Source: Gammaproteobacteria bacterium (lineage in GTDB: Bacteria; Pseudomonadota; Gammaproteobacteria; S012-40). From it: 64,000 nt of DNA. The position numbers and the translations under genes were made by a program. The notes beneath the pieces were generated by a model. That model searched no databases, was not told the DNA's origin, and saw nothing but the letters and a program-made list of their open reading frames with translations. Positions 9,954 to 23,583 of this stretch are shown one piece after another (the first letter of the stretch is position 1; each line of letters starts with the position of its first letter). Where the stretch lies: NCBI GenBank assembly GCA_029881255.1, contig JAOUMY010000007.1, positions 62,001 through 126,000 on the forward strand, written 5' to 3'.

Positions 9954-10029
9954 TGGCTCCCCGGGCCGGACTCGAACCAGCGACCCAATGGTTAACAGCC
10001 ATTTGCTCTACCGACTGAGCTACCGGGGA
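9954..10029 (-). tRNA. tRNA-Asn (GTT)
   Basis: 76 nt on the minus strand, CCA encoded. The cloverleaf is readable: acceptor TCCCCGG, D-arm GCTCAGTCGGTAGAGC, anticodon GTT in the loop CTGTTAA, and T-loop TTCGAGT. Confidence 0.96.
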
Positions 10030-10078
10030 ATAGGACGCGTATACTAACGATGCTTTTCGCGTCGGTCAACCAGAAATT

Positions 10079-11251
10079 TTAATTAAGGGCTTTTTCCAAA
10101 CGATCTAAGGCCTTGTTTAGGTTATCTAAAGACGTTGCAAAAGACAGACGCATATATCCCGGTGCACCAAACGCTGAACCGGGCACCAAGGCCACTCCAG
10201 CTTCTTCCAATAGCCATTCAGCCAGCTCCAGATCGTCTTTCATACCCTTGGCCTTGATTGCACCACTGAAGTCCGGAAACAGATAAAACGCGCCCTGGGC
10301 TGGGATGCAGCGAACACCTTTCAAGTTATTAAGACGCTTCAGGACCACGCCATGGCGTTCTTCAAAGGCCGTTAACATCATCGTTATACATGACTGATCG
10401 CCCTCTAGCGCGACCTGTGCCGCGACCTGGGAAATCGATGTCGGGTTAGATGTGCTCTGCGACTGAATCGTCTTCATACCTTTAATGATATCTTTGGGTC
10501 CAGCGGCATAGCCGATACGCCAGCCTGTCATGGAATAGGCCTTGGACACGCCATTGAGCACAATCGTCTGCGATAGTAGTTCAGGGCAAACACTCAATAT
10601 ATTGGTATATGGCGTACCTTCCCAGGCGATGGCTTCATAGATATCGTCAGTGACGACCAGCACTTTGGGGTGTTGTAGTAGCACATCGGCCAGGGCTTGT
10701 AGCTCTTGTTCTGAATAAATCGCGCCTGTCGGGTTGGAAGGGCTGTTGATGACAACCATGCGCGTACGATTGGTAATCGCGGCCTTCAATTGTTGAGGCG
10801 TGATTTTAAAACCAGCGTCGATACCTGCCTCGACTATTACGGGTGTTCCCTCTGCCAGTTCCACCATCGGTGGATAGGATACCCAATAGGGAGCAGGGAC
10901 AATGACCTCGTCTCCGGTATCGAGTACCGCCTGACACAGGTTATAAAAACTGTGCTTGCCGCCGCAGGATACCAGTATTTGGTCAGGCGTAAAGGTAAGT
11001 TTATTGTCTCTTGCGAATTTGCTGATGATGGCCTTTTTCAGCTCTGCTGTCCCGTCCACCGCCGTGTATTTGGTAAAACCGTTGTTAATGGCCGCAATCG
11101 CCGCGTCTTTGATATGTTGCGGGGTGTCAAAATCCGGCTCACCGGCACCCAGGCCTATGATATCCTTGCCCTCCGCGCGCAAAGCGGCGGCTCGAGCGGT
11201 GACTGCCAATGTCGGCGAAGGTTTGAGGTTTTTTGCGCGTTGGGAGAGCAT
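10079..11251 (-). CDS. aspC: Class I aspartate aminotransferase (type 1b)
   Basis: 390 residues. PLP-dependent transfer of the amino group between aspartate and 2-oxoglutarate. The N-terminal GLGAGEPDFDTP, the NSPSNPTGA block and the PLP lysine in SKAYSMTGWRIGYA match the prokaryotic type 1b subgroup, and the length is normal. Close paralogues include other aromatic or LL-DAP transaminases, so the substrate is the least certain point. Confidence 0.88.
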   Translation of the reverse strand: MLSQRAKNLKPSPTLAVTARAAALRAEGKDIIGLGAGEPDFDTPQHIKDAAIAAINNGFTKYTAVDGTAELKKAIISKFARDNKLTFTPDQILVSCGGKHSFYNLCQAVLDTGDEVIVPAPYWVSYPPMVELAEGTPVIVEAGIDAGFKITPQQLKAAITNRTRMVVINSPSNPTGAIYSEQELQALADVLLQHPKVLVVTDDIYEAIAWEGTPYTNILSVCPELLSQTIVLNGVSKAYSMTGWRIGYAAGPKDIIKGMKTIQSQSTSNPTSISQVAAQVALEGDQSCITMMLTAFEERHGVVLKRLNNLKGVRCIPAQGAFYLFPDFSGAIKAKGMKDDLELAEWLLEEAGVALVPGSAFGAPGYMRLSFATSLDNLNKALDRLEKALN

Positions 11252-11366
11252 TGGGGGCTATGAGTCCTCTAGTCAAATTGTCCAGTACAAAACTGGCGTA
11301 ATATAGCAAGACTCGTAATCAAAGTGCACTATAGATTCAGCCTTATCGACAATACGGGGATGCCGC

Positions 11367-13382
<2,016 letters not shown>

Positions 13383-13460
13383 TCGTATTTGTTCGTTCTT
13401 ATTTGCCAGCGATTTCTTTCGCATGGCAACTCAAAGTAACTCAGAAGATTGTAGACGAAA

Positions 13461-13487
13461 AAAACGGCTCCTAAAAGGAGCCGTTTT
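13461..13487. terminator. Bidirectional Rho-independent terminator
   Basis: Perfect stem AAAACGGCTCC/GGAGCCGTTTT with a 5-base loop, and A- and T-rich flanks on both sides. It lies between convergent uvrB and the PEP-CTERM gene. Confidence 0.9.
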
Positions 13488-13509
13488 CATTTGAAACGAA
13501 TCGCGAGAA

Positions 13510-14805
13510 TTACTTCTTAGATTTTCTTCTTCTTGCGGCAACCGTCATACCGATTAAACCTGCACCAAACAATGCAAGTGAAGCGGGCTCTGGCGCGTTC
13601 GCATCAGGTACGAATACACTGATTGGGTTTTGCGTCATTGTGACATTGCCAACGCCCATAAAAGAAAGACCAGTTACGAAAGCGGTTGGATCAGCAGGAT
13701 CAAGGCCAGCAGAAATCTCTATGCCACGAATGCTGAAACGGCTCAGACCGGCGGCATCGATGGTAGTTAGGTCGAAAGTGACACCACCTTCAATATCGTA
13801 GCCGGAGTCAACATATTCTGTGCCGTTCCAAAAGTATAGATCATAAAAGTTGTCGCCATAACCCGCTGGCAAAGTAACGCTAGCGAAGTTTGGTCCAGTA
13901 GTGATTTCATAATCATAACCAACGGCGATGTCCGGATCGATCCAGATAGTCTGGTTTGGTACTGTAATTTCGAAGTCAAACACAAAACCTTCATCGACAA
14001 TAACGATTTGAGGTAGCAAAGGCGCGTCCGCAGATGAACCATCTGAGGTAACGCCATTGCGTATCGCCATCGTCCACAAACCCGGTGATAAGACGCTTAC
14101 ATTACTCGTTGCAGCTAGATTCAAAATGTCAGCACTTAAAGAACCAGGGAGGGAAAGAAACTGACCCGCGCCTGAATCATAACCGGCTGATGCTGGCGTA
14201 CCACCGAACCCATTTGAACCGCCGCTGAAATCACCAGTTGTCCACTGCAACTGGTTATAACGGAACTCGATGTCAAAATCCCCGGTATTGATATCGGAAC
14301 GATCATGAAGAATCATCTGGAAATCGTTAAGCTTGTCTACATGGTTAGAGTAGTAGCCAACATTGCTCCAGGTAATGACCATAGTCTCCGCGTTGGGTGC
14401 GGCAACGTAGATTTCTCCACACGTGGCACAGCGAGTATCAACGTCTGCCCAGAAAGGCGCAATGATGGGTGTTGCGGTGCTTGCACCGGTAAATGCGCTT
14501 GGCGTAAAGGTGCTGAGCGAATTCCCAAAAGAGATGTTTCCGTTGGTATTGATGAAGAAATTGTTATAGGCGGTGCCAAAAAAGTTAACCTCGAATAGCG
14601 ACCTTGATGAACTTGAGCCATCATCGTTACGCCAGAAGGTTGCTCCCTCATCGAGCGTTAAGGCATAGTCACCATACCCCGTCGGACCACCTAAACCATC
14701 AAGCAATGCAATCGCATGACTTGTCGAAGGTAATACAAAGCCAGCAAACGCAAGCGCGCTTAGCGACAATTGCGTTAGCAGCCTTTTTGGACTTTTCTGT
14801 AGCAT
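13510..14805 (-). CDS. PEP-CTERM surface protein with nidogen-like (NIDO) domain
   Basis: About 431 residues from the ATG at 14805, which has GAGGAG upstream; the extension to 14919 lacks signal-peptide character. The signal peptide ends at about PSTSHA. Residues about 40-190 resemble a NIDO domain (FFINTNGNISFG, PIIAPFWADVDTR, ITWSNVGYY). The C-terminus is a PEP-CTERM sorting signal: PEPASLAL, a hydrophobic helix, then ARRRKSKK. Proteins of this class are cut by exosortase and displayed at or shed from the surface. A sigma-54-like promoter lies upstream. Confidence 0.88.
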   Translation of the reverse strand: MLQKSPKRLLTQLSLSALAFAGFVLPSTSHAIALLDGLGGPTGYGDYALTLDEGATFWRNDDGSSSSRSLFEVNFFGTAYNNFFINTNGNISFGNSLSTFTPSAFTGASTATPIIAPFWADVDTRCATCGEIYVAAPNAETMVITWSNVGYYSNHVDKLNDFQMILHDRSDINTGDFDIEFRYNQLQWTTGDFSGGSNGFGGTPASAGYDSGAGQFLSLPGSLSADILNLAATSNVSVLSPGLWTMAIRNGVTSDGSSADAPLLPQIVIVDEGFVFDFEITVPNQTIWIDPDIAVGYDYEITTGPNFASVTLPAGYGDNFYDLYFWNGTEYVDSGYDIEGGVTFDLTTIDAAGLSRFSIRGIEISAGLDPADPTAFVTGLSFMGVGNVTMTQNPISVFVPDANAPEPASLALFGAGLIGMTVAARRRKSKK

Positions 14806-14844
14806 TTTGCACTCCTCTATTGATTGTTGATTTTGTATGATGAT

Positions 14845-14860
14845 AGCAATTTGTGAACCA
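14845..14860 (-). promoter_or_regulatory. Sigma-54-like promoter of the nidogen PEP-CTERM gene
   Basis: On the minus strand TGGTTCACAAATTGCT has the GG-N10-GC layout of -24/-12 promoters. Its -12 element is about 40 bases upstream of the chosen ATG. Confidence 0.5.
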
Positions 14861-15045
14861 AGCAATAAATGACAATAAAAACAAATGGTTGTAATGCTCA
14901 TGTGATTCTTGGAGTTCAATTATGTAAAATTACCCGACAAACAGAGATGGATATATTTTATATGGGTAGAAAAAATTCCTATGTTGGCAATATGAATCAA
15001 TAGCAAGTATCTTTCGTGCACAGGCTTGCTGATCAAGAGGGAATT

Positions 15046-15438
15046 GTGTTGAAAAAACTGATAATGATTTGTTGTTTGTTTTTCATTCAATCAAGTGCGT
15101 TTGCATTCACTGCAGGAGAGTTGGCTGAGCAGTGTCGGGTTACTCAGCAGAAGTTGCCCGAGAAAGAGGCGGGTGAGAAGGCTATAAAGCGCTTTCTGGA
15201 TACCGGAACTTGCGCTGGTTATGTTGGCGGCGTCATCGCCGGTGTGAACCTGGCTGGTGCGATGATGATGGAACAGAAAGTCATGAAGACCAATTTCATC
15301 TGCATGCCACGTAAATATCATGCACAGCAACTGGTGAAAATGTTTTTGGACTATATGGACGAAAATAAGAAATATGCCAAAGAGTCTGCACAGCTTACGG
15401 TTTACAACGTATTTCGCAAGCGCTTTCCATGTAAATAG
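15046..15438 (+). CDS. Secreted Rap1a/Tai-like protein
   Basis: About 130 residues. The signal peptide runs to about SSAFA. The mature part carries spaced cysteines and the pattern FLDTGTCAGYVGGVIAG ... FICMP ... FLDYMDENKKYA, as in the Rap1a immunity-like family (Tai type). The start is a GTG (15046) or TTG (15049) after AGAGGGA; the longer reading from 15016 is unlikely because it puts charged residues before the signal peptide. Family members can be immunity proteins for T6SS amidases, but no effector gene is adjacent, so the role here is open. Confidence 0.6.
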   Translation: MLKKLIMICCLFFIQSSAFAFTAGELAEQCRVTQQKLPEKEAGEKAIKRFLDTGTCAGYVGGVIAGVNLAGAMMMEQKVMKTNFICMPRKYHAQQLVKMFLDYMDENKKYAKESAQLTVYNVFRKRFPCK

Positions 15439-15495
15439 TCTGGCGAAGCTATTGTGTAGCCTCTGGGCATATGTTATTTTTCGCCCTCAATTTTT

Positions 15496-15572
15496 AGGCG
15501 CGTAGCTCAGTTGGTTAGAGCACCACCTTGACATGGTGGGGGTCGTTGGTTCGAGTCCAATCGCGCCTACCA
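15496..15572 (+). tRNA. tRNA-Val (GAC)
   Basis: 77 nt with encoded CCA. Acceptor AGGCGCG/CGCGCCT, D-arm GCTCAGTTGGTTAGAGC, anticodon GAC in CTTGACA, T-loop TTCGAGT. Confidence 0.95.
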
Positions 15573-15655
15573 GACACCAAGGCATCGCCCACAAAGCGGT
15601 GCCTTTTCATTTTCACGCGACCCCTCGTATAGGTCGCCACTGATAGGAGTATGTA

Positions 15656-17581
15656 ATGCCCGTTATTACCCTTCCCGATGGTTCCCAACGTTCTTTTGAT
15701 AAAGCTGTCACTATCCACGATGTTGCTGCGGATATCGGACCTGGTTTGGCAAAAGCCGCGCTGGCTGGCAAGATCGACGATAAGCTACTGGATACTTCTC
15801 ATCTGATCGAATCCGATGTGACGCTTAGCATTATCACTGAACGCGATGAAGATGGCCTGGATATCATTCGCCATTCATCTGCGCACTTGCTGGCCCAGGC
15901 GGTCAAGCAGCTCTTCCCTGAGGCTCAGGTGACCATAGGCCCGGTAATCGAAAACGGTTTTTATTACGACTTTTCCTTCGAGCGTGGTTTTACGCCGGAA
16001 GATCTGGAAAAGATCGAAAAGCGTATGCAGGACATCATCAAGCAAGATATTCCGGTGCATCGCAAAGAAATGAAGCGCGAAGAGGCGATCGAATTCTTCA
16101 AGAACATGGGCGAGGTCTATAAGGCCGAAATCATAGAATCCATCCCTAAAGGCGAAACGATTTCTCTGTATGAACAGGGCGACTTTATCGACCTGTGTCG
16201 TGGCCCGCATATTCCGAGCACCGGCAAGATCAAGGCGGTCAAGCTGATGAAAGTCGCGGGTGCCTATTGGCGCGGCGATTCACGCAACGAAATGCTGCAA
16301 CGCATTTACGGTACTGCCTGGAATAACAAGAAGGATCTGAAAGACTATTTGCACCGTCTTGAAGAAGCTGAAAAACGTGATCATCGCAAGATCGGTAAGC
16401 AACTAGATCTTTTCCATATGGAAGAATTGGCGCCAGGCATGGTGTTCTGGCATGACAAGGGCTGGATAGTCTATCAAGTCATCGAAAGCTACGTGCGTAA
16501 AACGATACGCGAAGCCGGTTATACCGAAGTAAAGACACCGACTGTCGTTGGGCGCACTCTATGGGAAAAGTCTGGGCACTGGGAAAAATTCCACGAGGAC
16601 ATGTTCACCACCCACTCGGAGGAGCGTGATTACGCAATTAAGCCGATGAACTGCCCGTGTCATATCATGATCTTCAACCAGGGGCTGAAGAGTTACCGTG
16701 ACTTGCCCTTGCGCATGGCCGAGTTCGGATCCTGTCATCGCAACGAGCCGAGTGGGGCCTTGCATGGGCTGATGCGTGTGCGTGGTTTCGTGCAGGACGA
16801 CGCGCATATCTTCTGTACAGAGAATCAGATTCAGGATGAGGTCGCGGCATTTATCGACCTACTATATAGAGTATATGCGGATTTCGGCTTCGACGAGGTT
16901 ATCATCAAGCTTTCAACTCGCCCGGAAAAGCGCGTCGGTTCCGACGAGATCTGGGATAAATCCGAGCATGCGCTAGAAACAGCCTTGAATAACAAAGGCC
17001 TGGCTTGGGATCTGCAACCGGGTGAAGGGGCTTTTTACGGGCCCAAGATTGAGTTCTCACTCAAAGACTGTATAGGCCGGGTATGGCAGTGCGGCACCAT
17101 CCAGGTAGATTTCAATACTCCGGGTCGTCTGGGATCAGAATACGTTGACGAAAATAACGGTCGTCAGGTGCCGGTAATGCTTCATCGCGCTATATTGGGT
17201 TCTTTGGAGCGTTTTATTGGTATTTTGATCGAGAACTATGCCGGCGCTTTTCCTCCCTGGTTGGCTCCCGAACAGGCGGTAATTGTCAATATTACCGACA
17301 ATCAGGCAGATTATGTTGTCGAAGTCGAGGAAACACTGAAAAAACAAGGCTTCAGGGTTAAATCCGACTTGAGAAATGAGAAGATCGGATTTAAAATTCG
17401 CGAGCACACATTACAGCGTGTGCCGTTTATTTTGGTTACCGGTGACAAAGAAGTCGCCGATAGGACTGTGGCCGTGCGAACCCGCGGCGGGAAGGATCTG
17501 GGTGCCATGAGTATTGAGGCATTTGGTAAACTCCTGCAAGAGGCGGTGGATCAGCGCGGTCGTTCTGTTTTGGAGGAATGA
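15656..17581 (+). CDS. thrS: Threonyl-tRNA synthetase
   Basis: 641 residues, normal for the bacterial enzyme: N-terminal TGS domain ([12 protein letters not shown]), the editing/SAD domain with [10 protein letters not shown] and DLCRGPHIP, the class II catalytic core with the zinc site in [10 protein letters not shown] and motif 2 [15 protein letters not shown], and an anticodon-binding domain. RBS TAGGAG. First gene of the translation cluster; the next start overlaps its stop. Confidence 0.98.
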   Translation: MPVITLPDGSQRSFDKAVTIHDVAADIGPGLAKAALAGKIDDKLLDTSHLIESDVTLSIITERDEDGLDIIRHSSAHLLAQAVKQLFPEAQVTIGPVIENGFYYDFSFERGFTPEDLEKIEKRMQDIIKQDIPVHRKEMKREEAIEFFKNMGEVYKAEIIESIPKGETISLYEQGDFIDLCRGPHIPSTGKIKAVKLMKVAGAYWRGDSRNEMLQRIYGTAWNNKKDLKDYLHRLEEAEKRDHRKIGKQLDLFHMEELAPGMVFWHDKGWIVYQVIESYVRKTIREAGYTEVKTPTVVGRTLWEKSGHWEKFHEDMFTTHSEERDYAIKPMNCPCHIMIFNQGLKSYRDLPLRMAEFGSCHRNEPSGALHGLMRVRGFVQDDAHIFCTENQIQDEVAAFIDLLYRVYADFGFDEVIIKLSTRPEKRVGSDEIWDKSEHALETALNNKGLAWDLQPGEGAFYGPKIEFSLKDCIGRVWQCGTIQVDFNTPGRLGSEYVDENNGRQVPVMLHRAILGSLERFIGILIENYAGAFPPWLAPEQAVIVNITDNQADYVVEVEETLKKQGFRVKSDLRNEKIGFKIREHTLQRVPFILVTGDKEVADRTVAVRTRGGKDLGAMSIEAFGKLLQEAVDQRGRSVLEE

Positions 17582-18108
17582 GTATCTCAGGCAAGAAGCG
17601 CGAAGTTCGCATGAACGCTGAAATTACATCACCACAGGTTCGCCTGATTGGTGCTGATGGGGAACAGGCAGGGGTTGTGCAAATTGCAGAAGCACTGGCT
17701 GTTGCAGCAGAAGCTGGAATGGACCTCGTAGAGATCTCACCGAATGCCGAACCACCGGTATGTCGGGTTATGGACTACGGCAAGTTTCTGTTCGAACAGA
17801 ACAAGAAACAGCAAGCCGCCAAGAAGAAACAGAAGCAGATACAAGTTAAGGAAATCAAGTTCCGTCCAGGAACTGAGGAAGGCGACTATCAGGTAAAACT
17901 ACGCAACCTGATTCGCTTCCTAAACGATGGGGATAAGGCCAAGGTGACATTACGTTTCCGCGGTCGTGAAATGGCCCACCAGGAACTCGGCATGGACTTG
18001 CTCAAGCGCGTTGAAACTGATCTCAGTGAAATCGGCGCAGTAGAGCAATATCCAAAGATGGAAGGCCGACAAATGGTGATGGTTATTGCCCCGAGAAAAA
18101 CCAGATAA
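17578..18108 (+). CDS. infC: Translation initiation factor IF-3
   Basis: 176 residues. Binds the 30S subunit and controls start-codon selection. The N-domain has [14 protein letters not shown] and CRVMDYGKF, then a basic linker ([17 protein letters not shown]) and a C-domain ending in [10 protein letters not shown]. The start is an ATG overlapping the thrS stop (ATGA) with GGAGGA upstream, not the AUU start known from enteric bacteria. A second ATG at 17611 is possible. Confidence 0.95.
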   Translation: MSISGKKREVRMNAEITSPQVRLIGADGEQAGVVQIAEALAVAAEAGMDLVEISPNAEPPVCRVMDYGKFLFEQNKKQQAAKKKQKQIQVKEIKFRPGTEEGDYQVKLRNLIRFLNDGDKAKVTLRFRGREMAHQELGMDLLKRVETDLSEIGAVEQYPKMEGRQMVMVIAPRKTR

Positions 18109-18124
18109 GTGAATAATTAACGTC

Positions 18125-18143
18125 GCCAAACATGTTGTTTGGC
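18125..18143 (+). promoter_or_regulatory. Hairpin in the infC-rpmI spacer
   Basis: GCCAAAC ATGTT GTTTGGC just upstream of the rpmI ribosome binding site (GGAG). In related operons L20 represses rpmI translation through structure in this region; whether this hairpin is that site is inference. Confidence 0.4.
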
Positions 18144-18162
18144 CAAATGCGGAGTGTATTAA

Positions 18163-18360
18163 ATGCCTAAGATGAAATCGAACAGCGGCGCGAATAAGCG
18201 TTTCCGTCGCAAGTCTAGTGGTGCCGTCAAGCGTGGCCAGTCTCATCGTCGCCACATACTGACCAAGAAGAGCACCAAGCGTAAGCGTCAGCTGCGTACT
18301 CCTTCTTGCATCGCAAGTACAGATATCGTGTTTATCGATCGTCTGTTGCCTTATAAATAA
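18163..18360 (+). CDS. rpmI: 50S ribosomal protein L35
   Basis: 65 residues, very basic ([29 protein letters not shown]). Normal length and normal position between infC and rplT. Confidence 0.97.
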   Translation: MPKMKSNSGANKRFRRKSSGAVKRGQSHRRHILTKKSTKRKRQLRTPSCIASTDIVFIDRLLPYK

Positions 18361-18380
18361 GTTGGAGAGGAGTCGAAGCT

Positions 18381-18737
18381 ATGCCAAGAATTAAACGTGG
18401 TGTTCAGGCCCGTCGCCGACACAAAAAGGTTTTAAAAGCCGCCAAAGGTTATTATGGTGCCCGCAGTCGCGTCTATCGCGTTGCCAAGCAGGCTGTAACC
18501 AAGGCAGGTCAATACGCCTATCGTGACCGCAAGCAGCGCAAGCGTCAGTTTCGCGCGTTGTGGATTACCCGTATCAATGCCGCAGCACGCGCCAATGGTA
18601 TTACCTATAGCCGTATGATCAATGGTCTGAAGAAGGCCAGTATTGAAATTGATCGTAAGGTATTAGCGGATATCGCGGTATTTGATAAGGACGGTTTTGC
18701 CAGGATCGCAGAAGCGGCAAAATCCGCCTTGTCCTGA
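18381..18737 (+). CDS. rplT: 50S ribosomal protein L20
   Basis: 118 residues, with a basic N-terminal tail ([18 protein letters not shown]) and the globular rRNA-binding C-domain ([22 protein letters not shown]). Binds 23S rRNA early in 50S assembly; in related bacteria it also represses its own operon. RBS GAGAGGAG. Confidence 0.98.
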   Translation: MPRIKRGVQARRRHKKVLKAAKGYYGARSRVYRVAKQAVTKAGQYAYRDRKQRKRQFRALWITRINAAARANGITYSRMINGLKKASIEIDRKVLADIAVFDKDGFARIAEAAKSALS

Positions 18738-18768
18738 TAACGATACGCGTTTTTACAGTGTCAACGAA

Positions 18769-18799
18769 AAGGGAAAGGTGTGATGCCTTTCCCTTTTTT
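18769..18799 (+). terminator. Terminator or attenuator between rplT and pheS
   Basis: Stem AAGGGAAAGG/CCTTTCCCTT, 7-base loop, then a T-run. pheS starts about 50 bases later on the same strand, so partial readthrough or attenuation is plausible. No Phe-rich leader peptide was seen. Confidence 0.75.
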
Positions 18800-18843
18800 G
18801 TTTTGAGTATCTCGGCGTAAGCCACGCGCCCCACGAGAATTAG

Positions 18844-19869
<1,026 letters not shown>

Positions 19870-19959
19870 ACGGTAAGTGAATAAAACGCGGCGGCTATTG
19901 TGCCGTCGAGGGTTGGATACGACGCAACACGCGTCTTACAAAGAAGTTAAACAGCGACT

Positions 19960-22335
19960 ATGAAATTCAGCGAAAAATGGTTACGTGAATGGGTGAATCC
20001 CAATGTGGATACCGCCACTCTGGCGGAAGGTTTTACCATGGCGGGTCTCGAAGTAGACAGCCTGGAGGCAGCAGCGCCACCTTTTAACAATGTTGTCATT
20101 GGGGAAGTGTTAACCGTCGAAAAACACCCGGAAGCGGACAAGCTGAATCTGACCACGGTGAATGTCGGAAGCGAGACGCTGAAAATTGTTTGCGGTGCGA
20201 GCAATGTCGCGCCCGGTATACGCGTACCCACCGCCATGGCAGGTGCGACGCTGCCTAATGGTATGACGATCAAGAAGGCCAAGCTACGCGGTGCGGAGTC
20301 CCACGGTATGTTGTGTTCCGAAGCGGAAATCGGTCTTTCGGAAAGCGCAGAAGGTTTGATGATTTTACCTGGTGATGCACCTGTTGGTATGTCGATCCGC
20401 GAGTATCTCGATCTCGACGATACCATAATTGAAGTAGATTTCACCCCAAATCGCGGCGATTGCCTGAGTGTTGCCGGTATGGCGCGAGAGGCGGGGGTAT
20501 TAAACAATACTGTAGTAAATGTGCCGTTAGTGAATAAAGTTGCCGCGACAATAGACGAAACGCGTGAAGTCGTAGTGCATGCCACTACGGATTGTCCGCG
20601 CTATCTCGGTCGCGTCATACGCGATATCGACGCAAGTGCTAACACACCGCTGTGGATGGAAGAACGCCTACGTCGCGCCGGATTGCGCTCGATCAGCCCG
20701 ACTGTTGATGTGACCAATTATGTTTTACTCGAACTCGGCCAGCCGATGCACGCCTTCGATCTGGATAAACTCAGCGGCAAAATCATCGTGCGTCGTGCCG
20801 AGAAAAAAGAAAAACTGAAATTGCTGGATGACAGCGAAGTCGAGTTAGACGAACAAGTGTTAGTCATCGCCGATGAAAAACAGGCACACGCATTTGCTGG
20901 TGTAATGGGCGGTCTGGAATCTTCTGTTACCGAATCCACACAACATATATTTCTCGAATGCGCCTTGTTCTCACCAGATGCGATACGCGGCAAAGGTCGA
21001 CGTTTTGGTTTGCAAACCGATTCATCTTATCGCTTCGAACGCGGTGTCGATTTTGAATTGCAGGCACGAGCGATGGAGAGAGCCACAGCGCTGATTATTG
21101 AAATAGCCGGAGGTAATGCCGGTCCTATTGTTGAAGCGGTGTCACAAGCTGACATGCCGCGTCGTGATGCAATTGCGTTGCGTACCTCGCGTGTTGAACG
21201 CGTGTTAGGAATAACAATCGACAACAAACAAATCGAAAATATTTTGCAAGGTTTAGGCATGACGGTGTCGTCAACTGCAGACGGTTGGCAAGTGACACCA
21301 CCGAGTTATCGCTACGATATTTCTATCGAGGCCGACCTTGTGGAAGAGGTGGGACGCGTCTATGGTTATAACAATATTCCGACTCACATGCCGTTAGGCG
21401 AATTGAAATTAACTGATGAGTCTGAAGCAGAACTCGGTATGCCGCGTCTCAAGGAGATCTTGATCGACTCCGGTTACAACGAAGTCATTACCTATAGTTT
21501 CGTTGATGCAGATATTCAGAGTTTGCTTGATCCGGAAACCGAAACTGTCGCTATCTCCAATCCGATCTCGGCAGAGATGTCGGTGATGCGCACCACATTG
21601 TGGTCTAGCCTGTTAAAGACATTGGTTCACAATCAAACGCGACAGCAAAACCGGGTACGCATTTTTGAGACCGGAATGCAATTCAGCCAAAAAAGTGGCG
21701 TTGTCGCGCAAGACCTGATGGTGGCCGGTTTGGCCTATGGCGATGCCTTACCCATAAATTGGTCGGAAAAACCGCGTAAAGTGGACTTTTATGATGTGAA
21801 AGCGGATTTGGAGCGCCTGTTTTGCGCTACTGGTGGACTCAATGGCGTGGTATTCGAAAGTGCGCAACATCCGGCCTTACACCCCGGACAATCTGCAAGG
21901 GTTTACAAAAACGGCATAGAAATTGGATGGTTAGGATGCCTGCATCCGGTTGTGCAGAAAAAACTGGACCTTCCAACACCGGCATATGTGTTCGAACTGT
22001 CCTACGCTGCACTGAAAACCGGTAGCGTTCCGGGGTTTCAGGCGATTTCCAAGTTTCCATCCATACGACGGGACTTGGCCCTGGTGGTAGATGAACAGGT
22101 CACCGCCCGGAAAATTGTTGAAGAAGTTGAAAAAACTTCTCCACAGTTACTGAAAGATATTGATATATTTGATATATATCGCGGGAAAGGTGTCCCCGAG
22201 GGAAGTAAGAGTCTTGCAATAGCGATAACCTTGCAGGATGATACGCAAACCCTCACGGACGATAGGGTAGAGGCTGTAGTCCGAACAATCTTAAACTCAT
22301 TGAAGGATTCAACGGGCGCAACACTAAGAGAGTAA
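19960..22335 (+). CDS. pheT: Phenylalanyl-tRNA synthetase beta subunit
   Basis: 791 residues, full length. N-terminal tRNA-binding domain (ADKLNLTTVN, VCGASNVAPG), B3/B4 editing domain, B5 domain, core-like domain, and a C-terminal FDX-ACB anticodon-binding domain (KFPSIRRDLALVVDE). 90 bases after pheS. Confidence 0.98.
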   Translation: MKFSEKWLREWVNPNVDTATLAEGFTMAGLEVDSLEAAAPPFNNVVIGEVLTVEKHPEADKLNLTTVNVGSETLKIVCGASNVAPGIRVPTAMAGATLPNGMTIKKAKLRGAESHGMLCSEAEIGLSESAEGLMILPGDAPVGMSIREYLDLDDTIIEVDFTPNRGDCLSVAGMAREAGVLNNTVVNVPLVNKVAATIDETREVVVHATTDCPRYLGRVIRDIDASANTPLWMEERLRRAGLRSISPTVDVTNYVLLELGQPMHAFDLDKLSGKIIVRRAEKKEKLKLLDDSEVELDEQVLVIADEKQAHAFAGVMGGLESSVTESTQHIFLECALFSPDAIRGKGRRFGLQTDSSYRFERGVDFELQARAMERATALIIEIAGGNAGPIVEAVSQADMPRRDAIALRTSRVERVLGITIDNKQIENILQGLGMTVSSTADGWQVTPPSYRYDISIEADLVEEVGRVYGYNNIPTHMPLGELKLTDESEAELGMPRLKEILIDSGYNEVITYSFVDADIQSLLDPETETVAISNPISAEMSVMRTTLWSSLLKTLVHNQTRQQNRVRIFETGMQFSQKSGVVAQDLMVAGLAYGDALPINWSEKPRKVDFYDVKADLERLFCATGGLNGVVFESAQHPALHPGQSARVYKNGIEIGWLGCLHPVVQKKLDLPTPAYVFELSYAALKTGSVPGFQAISKFPSIRRDLALVVDEQVTARKIVEEVEKTSPQLLKDIDIFDIYRGKGVPEGSKSLAIAITLQDDTQTLTDDRVEAVVRTILNSLKDSTGATLRE

Positions 22336-22338
22336 TCT

Positions 22339-22656
22339 ATGGCGTTGACGAAAGCGGATATGGCGGAAAAGCTTTTTGAGGAATTGGGCCTCAATAAGCG
22401 AGAAGCAAAAGATCTGGTAGATCTCTTTTTCGAAGAAATTCGCGCGGCACTGGAAACCGGTACTTGCGTGAAGTTGTCGGGTTTTGGCAATTTTACACTC
22501 CGGGATAAAAATCAACGTCCTGGTCGCAATCCGAAGACTGGAGAAGAAATTCCCATTTCTGCACGGCGCGTGGTAACCTTTAGGCCGGGACAAAAACTTA
22601 AAGCTAGAGTGGAAGCATACAAAGGCAATGGAGAGCAACAACAAGAACAAGGTTGA
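22339..22656 (+). CDS. ihfA: Integration host factor alpha subunit
   Basis: 105 residues. DNA-bending HU/IHF family. The alpha-type features are [35 protein letters not shown] and the arm [19 protein letters not shown]. It starts three bases after the pheT stop, the classic gammaproteobacterial order. Confidence 0.97.
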   Translation: MALTKADMAEKLFEELGLNKREAKDLVDLFFEEIRAALETGTCVKLSGFGNFTLRDKNQRPGRNPKTGEEIPISARRVVTFRPGQKLKARVEAYKGNGEQQQEQG

Positions 22657-23026
22657 ACTGCCGCCGATACCGGGAAAACGCTACTTCACCATTGGCGAAG
22701 TGAGCGATCTCTGCGCAGTCAAACCTCACGTATTACGATACTGGGAACAGGAGTTCCCGCAACTGAAACCTGTCAAACGTCGAGGCAATCGACGTTACTA
22801 CCAGCAGCATGACGTACAGATGGTGCGTACCATACGCAGCTTGCTTTATGAGCAAGGTTTTACCATTAACGGTGCCAAGCAGCAGCTGTCGCGACGAGAT
22901 TCCAAAAAGAGCAAGGCCGTTGAGGCCGAGACAACGGCAGCAACAAGCCCGGTCTCAGGTTCTCAGGATCTGGTAAAGGCGTTGCGTACGGAGCTGGAAG
23001 ACCTTCTGGAAAACCTAGCTGATTGA
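22628..23026 (+). CDS. MerR-family transcriptional regulator
   Basis: 132 residues. The N-terminal winged helix has [21 protein letters not shown] and [10 protein letters not shown], then a helix ([19 protein letters not shown]). The start lies inside the ihfA coding region (29-base overlap). This small MerR protein follows ihfA in many gammaproteobacteria; its targets are not known from the sequence. Confidence 0.93.
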   Translation: MESNNKNKVELPPIPGKRYFTIGEVSDLCAVKPHVLRYWEQEFPQLKPVKRRGNRRYYQQHDVQMVRTIRSLLYEQGFTINGAKQQLSRRDSKKSKAVEAETTAATSPVSGSQDLVKALRTELEDLLENLAD

Positions 23027-23116
23027 TTCTTCAGGGGTTTAGTACCTGGTTTTAGTCGTTTATCTGGAACCTTTTTTAGGGTACCATAGGCGCCTCTTTG
23101 ACATTGGTCGGACATT

Positions 23117-23345
<229 letters not shown>

Positions 23346-23499
23346 ATTTACTTGAATTCTGAGTCCTTGCCCGTTAGATACTCCGTGTTTATACCTTTCT
23401 ACGCTTCGAGGATTCCCGGCCAACCTGCGGTTGGCGTTCAGCCAGCTGCGAAATGACATTAGGTCATTTCGGTCTGGCTTCACCCTCTCGCCCCGACCA
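23346..23499 (+). repeat. tRNA-Pro-linked repeat, unit 2 (hairpin type B)
   Basis: 154-bp unit in tandem with unit 1. First hairpin GCCAACC TGC GGTTGGC (perfect); second hairpin GAAATGAC ATTAG GTCATTTC at 23450-23470, extended by GCCAG/CTGGC. It shares the linker and the tRNA-Pro 3' end with unit 1, but the stem sequence of the second hairpin is entirely different. Confidence 0.85.
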
Positions 23500-23554
23500 A
23501 TAGATTCAAATTCTTATTATCATTCTAAGGATGTCGGCTTTTTCTTCTTGAAAA

Positions 23555-23577
23555 ATATTATCGAATTCCGATAATAT
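23555..23577. promoter_or_regulatory. HigA operator, perfect 9-5-9 palindrome
   Basis: ATATTATCG AATTC CGATAATAT, ending 6 bases before the toxin start. Antitoxins of this family usually repress their own promoter by binding such a palindrome. Confidence 0.65.
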
Positions 23578-23583
23578 CTGTAT